64,000 nt of DNA, taken from contig NC_060251.1 of assembly GCF_921293095.1 (NCBI RefSeq), positions 100,302,566 through 100,366,565 on the forward strand, in the 5' to 3' direction. This DNA is from Ischnura elegans. Taxonomy: Eukaryota > Arthropoda > Insecta > Odonata > Coenagrionidae. The notes beneath the pieces were generated by a model, which was given only the letters and a program-made list of their open reading frames with translations, had not been told where the DNA came from and did not search any database. Positions 46,844 through 58,330 of the stretch are shown one piece after another. The translations under genes were made by a program, and so were the position numbers. Numbering within the stretch: position 1 is the first letter of the stretch; every line of letters starts with the position of its first letter.

Positions 46844-48075
46844 TTAATTTCTCGAGGCCGGCAATTTCAATTCATATCCTTTTCATTTCATTCATTCCTA
46901 ATTTTTGTTTAGGATGCCTAGTTTTCACGATAAATTGGGCTTCTTATTTCTCAGCGACGCGGCTGGCGAATTTTGTAAGGTCGCTTAAAAGTGCGGCGGG
47001 TGGCAGCTCCTCCAGTGACCGAATGGAGAATTTTGTGCTGTAATAGTCACGGACTGAGCTCTCACATGCTCATTCGAGGTCGCGAGTGTATAAGAGAGTC
47101 TATTAAGGGCGGCTTATATAAGAGAATATCAAAGAATAAGAGAATAAAAAATAATATCAAAGGGGGCACTTAGGAACCGATGCCATAACCCATAGGCCAA
47201 TCGCGGCGTTTACAGAAAAATAAATACAAAACCTGGTGAAATTAGCTCCTCTGAATTTAGCTATTACTGAATTTATTTTAATTTCCCATCGCAAATTTCA
47301 GATTATTTTGTCGATTTTCGATCACTTAGCCTTGTGTCATAATTTTGGACATCGTTTTATATCTGATTATGTTACTCCTATTCACACTTTTTATGCAAAG
47401 TATATGATTAATAGCTACACATTTTTCTTGTCTTGATTCAAACCGTTGAATAAGGAGGTAACATCTCATAATGAAAAAGAACACAGATATAATATGGAAT
47501 GGTGTAGACTCTGGGAAAGACACTGATTCAGCCAATAAACCACTCAATTCACTTTCAACATGGTGAGTGCAGCAGTTTGCGTACGAATATTGCAATGCAT
47601 TGGCAATTACCGCTGAATTTCATGGTTTACAAAAGTCACCAATCGCGTCGCTGACGGGCAAAGCGATCCGGATTTAATAGAGAAAAAAGCTTTAATCAGC
47701 TATTGAGCAAAATTTACATTCCTGATGATGCGATACATCAAATTCATAGCATTTCCATGCCATTCCTCGGAATTGCAAATCATTTACTGCAATATGTAGG
47801 GGAAAAAATGGACCTCTCTGCCCATATCGCCGCCCTGCTTGAAAACCGATTAAAAAGCGACCGAAGAGGCAACAGAATTCAACATTCTATCGGAATGGGA
47901 CCTCTTCTGTGTAGTACCCTTGAGTTTGCGGTTAAATCTCCAGAGGAATAAAAAAGCACGCACATCCCACGCTATGTATTTTTTAACTCCCAAGAGCCAT
48001 TGTGCTAATTTTCGTCAAGTGCTAAAATTTTTTTAATGATTTTTATTTCTGAAAACTGGCTTTTATTTGGTCGGG
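46844..48075. other. Unassigned stretch
   Basis: No gene recognised. Frames at 47326-47595 (minus) and 47703-47951 (plus) show no domain. Confidence 0.4.
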
Positions 48076-48432
48076 TCATTCTTCGAGGCGGATATTCATC
48101 GCCCATAAAGAATTTTCCAGGGAAAGGAGACGCCATTCCTCCTCCGGTAAGCGACGCCATTCGTCCTCGTCAGCTGTGTCGCTGAATTCTCTCGGTGATA
48201 TCGTAGTCTTGCTCGGCTTCCGGTGCCAATGATGCTGGAGAAGCAACCTTTCTGTTTTTACATCTGTGTATATTTTCATGGGTGTATTGCAGACTGTGCT
48301 AGAGAAAACCCAAAGGGAAACATACTTTCGGCTGGAACGCACCAGAACTGCGCTCCGGCATCTCTCAGAGAAAATTGGGTTGATTAAAATAAGCCATCGT
48401 TTGTTAATATTTTGTAAAACATGATTCCTCAA
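48076..48432 (-). CDS. Unassigned open frame with acidic, duplicated C-terminus
   Basis: A 118-codon minus-strand frame. Its C-terminal half (REFSDTADEDEWRRLPEEEW, then RLLSLENSLW) is acidic and better balanced than typical chance frames here. EWRRLPEE and EWRLLSLE come from an imperfect 24-bp direct repeat. An acceptor-like TGTAAAAACAG precedes it near 48258, so only the 3' half might be an exon. I recognise no family. The N-terminal half looks non-coding. Confidence 0.22.
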   Translation of the reverse strand: MRNHVLQNINKRWLILINPIFSERCRSAVLVRSSRKYVSLWVFSSTVCNTPMKIYTDVKTERLLLQHHWHRKPSKTTISPREFSDTADEDEWRRLPEEEWRLLSLENSLWAMNIRLEE

Positions 48433-51400
48433 GGTAACTTCTATTACAAGTTTAAAAAATCGGAAGTTATAGGGACGCGGCGGCTCTTATTTGATTTGTG
48501 TGGATTTTATGTATGCGTATGCGTTCCAGTGCCTAAAATTTTAGAAATTAACCTTTCATCAGGCGCAATATTTGAACTGCTGAGTTAAAGCGCAATGTGC
48601 CTGACAGACACAGGAGTGAAAAAATATTATTAACTCTTAGCATGGCTCTGTGGCCTTTAAAGTTTAAAGCACCATTATCAGTGTATTCGAGCACTTGCAT
48701 GATATCTTTCGTGCTATTCATAGATAACTTTACATTCCGTCACACGGCCCAGGACAGATCCATCAAGGTGCGATTTAACGTGCTCTTAAGGCTATTAAAT
48801 ATTATTATAAGTAATTTATTTTAATATGTGAATTCTTTAAGATCAGTTTTGTATTTTATTATCTTATTTATCTAATAATGCATTCATTGTGCCTTTATTT
48901 TGCTTGATTATGCTGTATAATCCGCCACTGATCTGTCGGAATAGATGCGAAAAGTGAAACTGCAAAAAGAGTGCCAAAGCGAAAAACTACTATAAGCGTC
49001 AAGGGTCTATGCCGCCTAGCATAGACGAAAAAAAACTCGCGCTGTCCTTTAGGTCCATTGCACCCGATGGAAGGTTAAGTACTGCCCTAAGGAAGAATTA
49101 AAGGGTTAGGTGGATTTAGGAAATAAGATTAAAAAATATAAGATGCCTTTATGCCAATAGCTTCAATTAGCTGTCGCATCTCCACAATAATGTCATAATC
49201 GAATTAAACATTCGCTATTTGCTTGGTTTTCAGGGAGTAACGTGCTCTCCACCCTCAACCCCATTGAAATTGGGCCCGCCTCTCAGTCGCAAAGATATTT
49301 GAATAGACTTCTGAAGCTTGGTTCACATGGATGCACCATCTGCTGATCATGCAGACGATGGAATCTGCGGAATCCGCGGACGGGATTCTGAGAAAAAAAT
49401 CGGGGCGTATGCGTAGCTAGCCGACGGAGGATATGGAAGATAGTGGATTCGCGCAACATTACATACTTGAATTTCGTGACAATATAGAAAGAGCTGACTT
49501 CACTCCGAGACTTGACATAGGATGAAAGTATCATTTTTCCACAAAATGTCATGATTTCACAAAAAAAGGACGCATGACACAAAAAACCAAGATTGAAATG
49601 AAATAGATAAAAACCATAAATTTCTTTAAGAAGTTCGTAACCGAGGGCTGGTGACTTGGCTTATTTTAAAGTAAATTTTGTTTCATTGGCAATATTCTAA
49701 ATATTACCCCTTAATTTTCTAGTTAACCACAAGTGAGAATTCCGCAGGGATAGTCTGGGTTCAACTATTCATATGGAGGACTTCATTTCTTTTCACAAGC
49801 TCTTTGTCGCGACATTATCTTTCAACAAAAAATACGGACTATTGCATAATTCCAGATTAGCTACAGGAATGAAATTCATGACCATCTAGTGATATCGATA
49901 TTAATTTTAAGGATTTCTCCAAATTTTAAAATATAATCACTTTATATTCATTGACTAGGTTGACATATGGAACTCAAATCGGAAATTTTCTGAATTCCAG
50001 ATAATCTCCTTGCGCTATCATATCTTTATTTTAAACCCTGCACCTTATTTAAACTATGTGAGGAGGACAAATCTACTTAAACTTTTAGATAGATGGCCAG
50101 GAAAAGTAATAATGCAATGAATTGCAAAAGCACGTCACAAGTCTTATATGCTATTCACCGATAACAACCAATGTATTCCTCTTTAAAGCACATATTTCGT
50201 AGCAATTTGAATGCCATGCCGCTTCGAATGCAATGAATACCAAGTTGTTTATTTAGCGATTGCATGCAATAATAATTACATTTTCAGTGCCCTCTCTCGC
50301 CTTTTTCAAAGTACCTACTTTAAAGATATCACTTTGACTGTCATAGTCCCACCGTGCTTCTTTCCCTTTTAACTTTAATATCCTAGTAGGCAGTCAAGTT
50401 TGAGATTCATAATGAAATATTTTCACTTATTTATATGACCACAAAAATATTCTGCTCACAAAAAACAACCATCGTGGCACGAGCACAGACGGCACAGCCA
50501 AAATTGAAAATGCATCGTGTAGCCAGATTTTGAAACGGAACAAATAAGATAATGATAGGTCATGAAAAATTGACGAAATGACAGGAATATTACGTAACGA
50601 ATTTAATTGGAGGAAAAGGTGAAGAAAAAGTCCTCAGAGAAAGTCCAAAGGATAAGTAATTGGCACAGTTAAGGGAGGACAAAAGGAAGATGAACATCAA
50701 GACACTGAAGAAGCTAACCAAGGACATGGAAAAATGGAGAGTAACAATGATGCAGTATACCAATTTCAGAACTGTACTACAAAGAAAAAAAGAGAAAAAA
50801 TAAAGGCGATTCCGCAATTTGATTCTTTACCGGGAGATATTCTCAAAATAAATTGCTGCCCTTCTCATGCGGTGGCCCAAATTCCGGACCTTACTCGGAA
50901 TGATGAGTATAAGGAGAGGGCGACCGGCAGGTGAGGTTATTTGCACCATAGGGGATGGTTTGGGAAGTGGAGGTGGTAGGTATTCTGGCATTCTTATTAA
51001 CGGGAAAAAATTAAGATACCAAAAAATGAGATGGTTGCAAAACTAAAGAAAAAATTAAAATGCATTGAAAAATGAACAAAAAATATGCAAAAAAAAAGAA
51101 AATATAAACCAAAAAATATTTTAATAAACAAAAAATTAGTAACATCCATACAGTTCAGTGAAAAAAACATTTGAATGATTTAATTTTTTGCTGCCCAATT
51201 CCCGATGTCATTTGTCGGTTAGGTATAGTTCTTCTTACTCTTAATGTGCATCGCACGCGCTCAGTAGTAACCTTTTAAAGTCTTTCACCTTCTCCTTTCC
51301 TTACTCTCGAAAGATAAAACTGATTCCTTACGCTTAGTTGTTGCTTTTGCTCCCTAAGTGCGTTTTACACGCTCAATCATTCACGTAGAAGTTGTGGAGT

Positions 51401-51469
51401 CCTACACACCGACAGCTGGACCTGTGTCCGGTATAAATACCGGGGCCAAAGTTATGGATCTTCGTCGTC
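48433..51469. other. Unassigned AT-rich stretch
   Basis: About 3 kb without a supported gene or repeat boundary. Frames at 48597-48824, 49283-49582 and 50590-50817 lack domain signals. Confidence 0.4.
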
Positions 51470-51660
51470 GTTCCAACAGAATTAAATTCTTCTTTTCCGC
51501 AATTTCTTCCCTAAGTATCAGACTCCCACTCATCATGACCTTCGTGAGACGTCATAAAATAGCTCCCGCAATAGTTTCCCTTATCTGTCAAATCTCCCTC
51601 ACGTCGCCCTTCATCCACCCCGAGCCCTTCCTAGATTGATTTTTTCCCTTATTCAAGTTT
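51470..51660 (+). repeat. Direct repeat, copy 1
   Basis: CCGCAATTTCTTCCC, CATCATGACCTTCGTGAGAC and CGAGCCCTTCCTAGATT match 52565-52760 in order and orientation. Short similar peptides in the two overlapping frames are a by-product of the duplication. Confidence 0.75.
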
Positions 51661-51758
51661 TTCTTTCCTATGTTGTTTCTATAATACCATCAGGAATACA
51701 ACTGATGTGTCCTCAAAGCAACACTCCAGCAGAGACCAGGCAGTCTCTAAAAATTACC

Positions 51759-51832
51759 CTCAGTCACCAGGATTTGAATCCCGATCCGCAGGAAGGGCAA
51801 TCAGCTCTCTAACCACCGTACCAACCCCATTC
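51759..51832 (-). repeat. tRNA-like SINE fragment (family 3)
   Basis: On the minus strand: GGTACGGTGGTTAGAGAGCT (A-box region), then GGGATTCAAATCCTGGTGAC (B box). Spacing is tRNA-like, but no intact tRNA cloverleaf or SINE body is evident. Confidence 0.55.
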
Positions 51833-51970
51833 TCCAGAACCGGGATTTTATTCTGCCGTTTTTTTTGTGGAACATTATTCTGATTTTTGAATTAACGGAA
51901 CAGTCGGTCATCTCCTACGGAGTATCTAAGTTTCTTCATTTGAGCAAAGAAACGACTCACTCGCTACGCC

Positions 51971-52511
51971 CAGTAGCGTAGCCACGGGGGGGTTTCCGGG
52001 TTACGAACCCCCTCCCCCTCCCCTCGAGCCTTTAAAAGAGGTGCTAAAAACGAATGCGATTGCGTCAATAAATAAAACGATAGTATATATCGATGGCCTA
52101 GTTCTAACGACACGTATCTCAAAAATATCCACTTTCCAGAAGAGGAAAAAAACGATTAATTTCTTTTTACTTGGGCACTGAAATTTCAAACCAAAAATTC
52201 ATAAAACTGAAAAAAAAGCATTCATTTGCAAATAAAGAGTTGTTCTTTGCATTTATTTTATTTTTTTAATGTTATTAAACTCAGTTTAAGATACCTGAGT
52301 ACACGCCGGCTGAATTTAAAATACGTGTTGCTAGAACTCCGCCGTCGATACACTGTTTTTGAGTCCTAAAAATGACGTTTTCATCATCAAAAATCACAAT
52401 ATTTTCCGGGAGGGGGATCTTCATTTGCCATGAGGTGTTTTCCATACACCCCGGAAGGGCCCCGAAATCTCCAGTAAAAACCCCCATTTGAAAGTCCTGT
52501 CTACGCCACTA
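51971..52511. mobile_element. hAT-type MITE, CAGTAGCGTAGCC ends
   Basis: CAGTAGCGTAGCCACGG and CTGTCTACGCCACTA are inverted termini. The flanking octamers GCTACGCC (51963-51970) and ACTACGCC (52512-52519) match at 7 of 8 positions. It lies between the two copies of the 51470/52565 direct repeat. Frames inside are incidental. Confidence 0.75.
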
Positions 52512-52564
52512 ACTACGCCCACTCGTCATTTATAACACTTGCCACCTCAATCCCTTCCCGCTGG

Positions 52565-52760
52565 CTTAAATTCTTCTTTTTTTTCTTCTCCGCAATTTCT
52601 TCCCCAAGCATCAGACTCCCACTCATCATGACCTTCGTGAGACCTCATAAAATAGTTCCCGCAATAGTCTCCCTTATCTGTCACATCTCCATCCGACTCA
52701 CATTTCCCTTCATCCACTCCGAGCCTTTCCTAGATTCCCCCTTTCCCTCATACGACTTTC
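52565..52760 (+). repeat. Direct repeat, copy 2
   Basis: Second copy of the 51470-51660 segment, sharing CATCATGACCTTCGTGAGAC and GAGCCTTTCCTAGATT. The similarity continues to ATTCCATCAGGAA at about 52785. Start-to-start distance is about 1.1 kb. Confidence 0.75.
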
Positions 52761-52789
52761 TTTTTTCCGTTTTTCCTATAATTCCATCA

Positions 52790-55379
52790 GGAAACGTCAG
52801 GAAGGAAACGGGTGTTCAGGAGTGAGCGTGCTTAAGTGATGGTTCCTTTAGTGACAGCTCCTGCTCATGGTTGATTATATTATGCATGACTTTACGGGTC
52901 ATTAACTTGTTACGCGAGACGTTTCAAGGTACGGCTCCAGACCACCATGCCTACTTGGCCATTTCTCCGTCTTCCCTCTTTTCCTCGTTTCTAAATCTGC
53001 TCCCACTTCCTTGTACAAGCACCAAATCGTCTAGAAGCAGAAAATGGCTATAACCACTCCATCGAATAAAAATGGGACGTCCAAATATGGTGACGAAGAC
53101 CATCGAAAATAGAAACCTATTCTTTCGCATTCAAATAGTATTCATACTCAGCATGTATTTGGTTCAAGGACGATGGGTGACGTCCTTGTTTGCCACTCTG
53201 AAGGCCGCGGGTTCTTATCTCGACTGAGTGATGCGCCACTTTATAAGGCATTACGTATTTAAAGATCCGATGATAAAGATATGATTCCCATTACAATCAA
53301 AATTACAAAATATAATTTCTCCTAGCAACTTAGTTTACAATAAACATCCGATATCAATAACTATATGTGCTCTTTACATCTCTAATAAAGAAGGAGAAGA
53401 TTTGAAACTAATTAATTATTCAGTCCATATCTTGTCACTGTTTATATCGTAGAATAATATAATTTTTTGCTATTCCATCTAAAGAAGAGAATGCTATGAC
53501 TAATCATCAATCAGCACGGAATTCCAGAGGTTAAATCAAAAACAAAAGTAGTTAATAAATTGGACGAAAATATTAGCTAAAAATTGAATTAAGGTTTAAT
53601 AATTGGTCCATTCAAATTAATATAAAGCCCGTCTATAATTTCAACCATTCAGGACATTCAGGAGAATCATGTATTTGTGCATTTTCTTGATGAAATGATT
53701 AATTTTTGGAGCATAACTATGCGAAATTGACTCTTTTGAGCATCTGATATTTTTTTTTCAAAATATATCACTCATCAAAATTTTTTTCTCAGTATTGCTT
53801 TTTTTAATTCAAACGACTTTCAATTGCTTGAGTAATCATATTTAAGAAACAAAATGTCAAATAGCAAGTATGTGTTAATTAGAGTTTCCTACAATTTGAG
53901 ATGATGCCACTCAAGTAGCCGCGAGATAACTTCAAGGACAGACTATTTCAAAAAGTTTTATTTGATTTCTTTCACTTTTCGGTTAGTTAGCCTTGATTAT
54001 CTCAATTTTGCTGATTGCCAAGTTTCCAGCTGAACATATGCCTTAAGCGTATGGTGTAGTGGGATATTGCTTGAGCGTCCTAAACCATGTGTAAGTGAAG
54101 CAGCAAGGAGCGGCACGGAATAGTCAGCGTTCAAGGGTGCAGTGATCCGAGAAGAAGAAGGGCAATCTACGAACAAAGCTCGTTCGGATGAACTAGAGAG
54201 TGCAAACGTATGCTTCAGCATTTCGTCCTCCAGCAAAGAAGAGATGCTTTCCCCAGTTCTGGTTCTCGCTTACTTAAAACACGACTCCGTGGTTCCAAAT
54301 AATTTCATTCCATTTGGAGCTTCGTTCAGCTCGCTCCTTTGTTAGGCTAAGAAAAGTGGGAGCAACCCCTTTTGATGATCAGTTTTAATAGTTTACTGCC
54401 TTAACTTATTACAATGCATTCCAGTTCCCCGTTCTCATTAATGTTTTGTCTTTTCGAATTATCTTCGGATTACGGAAATGCCATCTTTCTGTTAGTTCTG
54501 AGGATTCATTTGAATAATCCGATTCAAAACTCCGAAGTAAAAACAATAGCTGCAGTCAAAGTCTGTCCAATTATTCTGGTAGAGTTAAAAGACCCTAAGA
54601 CAATAGTAGAAAGATAAGTTTTAGACTATAATAGCAGTTAAATAAATTGGCTGGAGTAGTTATCAACATTTGACCCTTTAAAAAATTAAGTAATTTTTAC
54701 AGTGCTTTTCAGCAATCAAATATTTTGCTTAAATTTTTTGTTAATTTGATTTCCATAAAAATCAAATAAATTCCTAATATTCACTAAGATAATTCATAAA
54801 AGTTAACGGTTAAAGGAATGCGAATAACACAGCCACGTCATCAACTTACTTGAGATAGGTACTCTGGAGACGTATGAAGGTAGACTTCTACGATAGCAAC
54901 TCTTTGCGCTTTTATATTTTTATACACTAAGAAGACTTGAAACTACTTAAATTATTCATCCCATACCTTGCCACTGTTTTCTAACGCGTAGTTAATATCA
55001 TCTGCCTCACTATCTAAAGCAAATAAGGCCATAATTAATCGTTGTGACAAACTCCATAATGGTTTCCACATTTGAAAAATTTTGAATGATGAATATATCC
55101 AGATTAGTGGTAAACAATTTTCTTAGTCACGTTCTTTCAACAGGAATCCTGATAAAATTGAATTTTCCTCGCACGTGCAAACTAGATTGTGAAATATGAT
55201 TATAGCATTCCGACGGTAATTATGTGGTAAAACATGATGCTTTACATTTAATAGCAGGAGGATCCCAAATTGCATTTGGGTTCAAAAACAACAGCTGCCG
55301 CTGAAGGCTATCCAATTATATTGATAAAATAAATAGGCGCGAAGAGAGACAGGATGCGTGGGCTTCAGTAGAAATCTTC
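52790..55379. other. Unassigned stretch
   Basis: No supported gene. GGCCGCGGGTTCTTATCTCG near 53202 resembles a decayed tRNA B box. Frames at 53997-54236 (minus) and 54142-54345 (plus) overlap each other and are unrecognised. Confidence 0.4.
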
Positions 55380-56300
55380 GGATTGTATACATATTAACAG
55401 CGAGGAAATTTTGCAGGAGTATACCCACGTATAAGCTCATGTACCCAGATGTTGAAAGGGAAAACTTTCAGAACTTATACGACCGGATAAACTCAAAATA
55501 ACAACCTGTTAACATTTGCAGCGCACGGAGAAAACAAATAAATGGGGATTTTGAAAAGGTTCATCTATTAAATTAAAGCATTCAGAGGTGCGTTTTCGTA
55601 AGAAATGCAATAATTATTTATTTAACTTTACGATGTAACCGTTAAGATTCATTTTTCAAAAATCACATACCTTACAAAAAAGTCCTGATGAAGATACTAA
55701 ATTACACCGATACGGTCAGAAATTTTGCATTTAAATCTTAAGCATCTACACTCAAGGAACTAAGCAATTCAAAAATTGAGGCCACGAAAAAAAAACTACA
55801 TTTAAATTAATTTATTTAATGAGATATTTTACCAATAATTTACACCATACATGTGATTATCATTATAAACATTAATTGACCTCGTCCGGGTTTGAAGTTC
55901 AGCAGTAGGCAGTCAGTAGCAGGGTGGAATTTTTCCGGAGAGTACAAACGCATAAGCTCCTGTTGCCAGATGTTGAAAGGTAAAACTTTCAGAACTTATA
56001 CAACCAGATAAACTCAAAAACAAGGTGTTAAAATTTACAGCGCAGGGAGAAAACAGACAAATAGGGATTTTGAAATTTACGATATAATATTTAATTATTG
56101 ACTAAGACCAATGTTTTTTTCATTCCCTTGGCCTCAATTTTAAACGTTGATAAATGTATTGGAGTGTATCAAATTAATGTTATCATATTCGTTCATAGCC
56201 CTGAAGAAGGTATAAAAATATACCTAAACGTTAGCCAAAAATTTGCATTTGATTCTTGAAAACCTATACTCCAATACATTAATCACCAATAAATTTAATA
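55380..56300 (+). repeat. Two tandem copies of a retroelement-like tail repeat
   Basis: CAGATGTTGAAAGG, AAAACTTTCAGAACTTATAC and GGGATTTTGAAA recur about 515 bp apart (near 55448 and 55967). Each copy ends with a CTGAWGA module. At 55684 it reads TCCTGATGAAGATAC. At 56203 it reads CCCTGAAGA, then AGGTATA-AAAA-TATACCT (a perfect 7-bp stem), then AAACGTTAGCC. Both continue into AATTTTGCATTT-like sequence. This resembles the ribozyme-like tail of Penelope-type elements (inferred). Confidence 0.6.
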
Positions 56301-57344
56301 AAAATGTCACTAACAACGAAAAAACTCATCAAGCTCTCACGCGTTAGAGACCTGACACTTCCGACTGTCATACAAGCCTGACTGGAATTTTAATTTCCAA
56401 CTAAAATTTCAGATTCCAATTCTGTCTAATACAAATGACTTTTCCAACCATTACATTTATCCTTGGTGTGAATGTATTTACCACCGTTCCAGTGAGCACT
56501 CGCAAGATAGCTTTTTACTCGTAGTCTGATGATATGTAATATTCCATCATAAAATATAAATATTACCGTGTTAAAACCTAAAATATTACGCAATTATCAA
56601 TAATAAATAAGATTAATTCTCCATTCACGCTTAAAAATAGACAAGGTTTTTAATAAGGTTTCATTACGTTCTTCTATTTTGTGTGTTACAGAGCCTCAAT
56701 CATTTAATTTAATATAAATAATTTTCATATCAAAATAAGGAGGATATTTTCTGCTGTAGTTGTATTTTTTTATCTCAAATGTGAGAAGACCTGTCATACC
56801 CTTGTTCCCCACCCGTAAAAAATCCTGCATCCGCCCCTGTCTCCATTCACTAATTCCACAAGATTAAAATTTATGGCAGATCTTCAAAAGCTACCCCAAA
56901 TCTTCCTGCCCCACCTCCTTCTTCCCAATAATGGGGTGTTTGGAGAATGAATGAAGGGGATAGATCCAAGCGACGGACCAGATGAGACAAATAGAATAAT
57001 AGCAATGAATTGATTACAAGCTGAAACATACTGAATATGCAAAGGGCATGAGAAAAGGTCTAAGAAATAGGATAATGGGAACAAAACAGTGCAAGAAACA
57101 AGTGACTCTGTACACAGTCGCGCGCATAAGTGCAAAGTTATAATTACCAAGAATAAAATCCACCATGAAAATATCATTTGGTTTCGCCGCGATTCTGACC
57201 CGATTTTCCCGATTGGCGATCAAGTATGATACCAGTTATACCACCAAGCCATCTCTTCTAAGGCGACTCTCAGACTGGCTTTAACGAACAGGGTGTTGAC
57301 GTCTCAAATCTTCACTGAAGCATAGGAGAGTCATTATCCCATAT
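56301..57344. other. Unassigned stretch with a lone MITE end
   Basis: ATCCTGCATCCGCCCCTG near 56824-56841 matches the right end of the CAGGGGCGGATCC MITE family, but its partner end is not identified. The minus-strand frames at 56884-57177 and 57014-57223 are hydrophobic and unrecognised. Confidence 0.4.
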
Positions 57345-58330
57345 TCGTACAAAATGTCCGTGGACTGCCATGAAAAAACTAAAACTGTTAAATCAAGACT
57401 AAATTGGCATATTATTTTATGTGCCCTTTTACTAATTTTAGTGAAAGCTAAGTAAAGAAAAAAATTATATTCCCCAAAATTTATTGTCCACAGACTATGA
57501 TTACTCATGTCCGTTGACAGTCTCACATAGATTTATGAAGAGGTTTTTATCGTATTAACAACCTTAATTAAATAATTTATCATAAAATCTGTCATGAAAG
57601 TTACAACAATATAAATACTCCAAAATAGTGTTTTTAGATTGCTTATAATTCATAATACTTATTTTAAAATCATTTGTCCTATTTAAATAAGCAATGTCCG
57701 TGGACACACAGGAAAAAGGGGGAATTATTCATAGGAGATGGTGGCAGCCCTGAAAAACCAGTGTGTAGAGGAGTTTGTCAGCTTTATTGGGCTGTTTAAC
57801 TTTACACTTGGTATATTGATGTTTTTTAACGCTGGAATAAAAATTTGAGCTCAGTTTTTTGAAAGATCCAAGATCATTAGTCATGTCCGTGGACAAGTAA
57901 ACATTAGTAAAAGTAAAATCTTTTACTAATTACAATTGAGATATCTTTTGAAGCTATAAGAAGCAAGTTCAGTGTAGTAAGGACAGTGTCCTAACTTATT
58001 GTCTGTCCCATCTATATTTTAATTTAGAGGATATCGTCATTACCGTGGACGTCATTATCTTGAGCTCCATTGACATGACTGCCAGCATGCATGCATGCAG
58101 TCCATTGACATGACTGATAGCAACGGACATGATGATATACTATTGCTAGTTACAGATTTTCCAATGGCAAATAAATAAAAAATTTTCTCGTGAGTAAAAA
58201 CAATATTCCTCTTTTACTGTGTCCCGTGTACATGAATACCATGTCCGTAGACAGCGCAAAAGTAAAAATAAAAAACCAGTGTAAATATTACTAACAATCT
58301 CTGCCACTATGGTATGATTGACAATCTAAT
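57345..58330 (-). repeat. TGTCCGTGGACA-motif repeat, copy 2 (uninterrupted, inverted)
   Basis: This aligns in reverse complement with 22840-25455 minus its hAT insert. Motif variants lie near 57354, 57485, 57509, 57693, 57884, 58034, 58064, 58096, 58116 and 58240. A 16-bp block GTCCATTGACATGACT is nearly duplicated around GCATGCATGCATGC (58062-58112). No long frame is present. Confidence 0.72.

Noticed and set aside
51358..52825. Two plus-strand frames giving similar peptides (51358-51639 and 52628-52825), suggestive of a gene family
   Set aside because: The similarity comes from the underlying direct DNA duplication, with indels and no domain.
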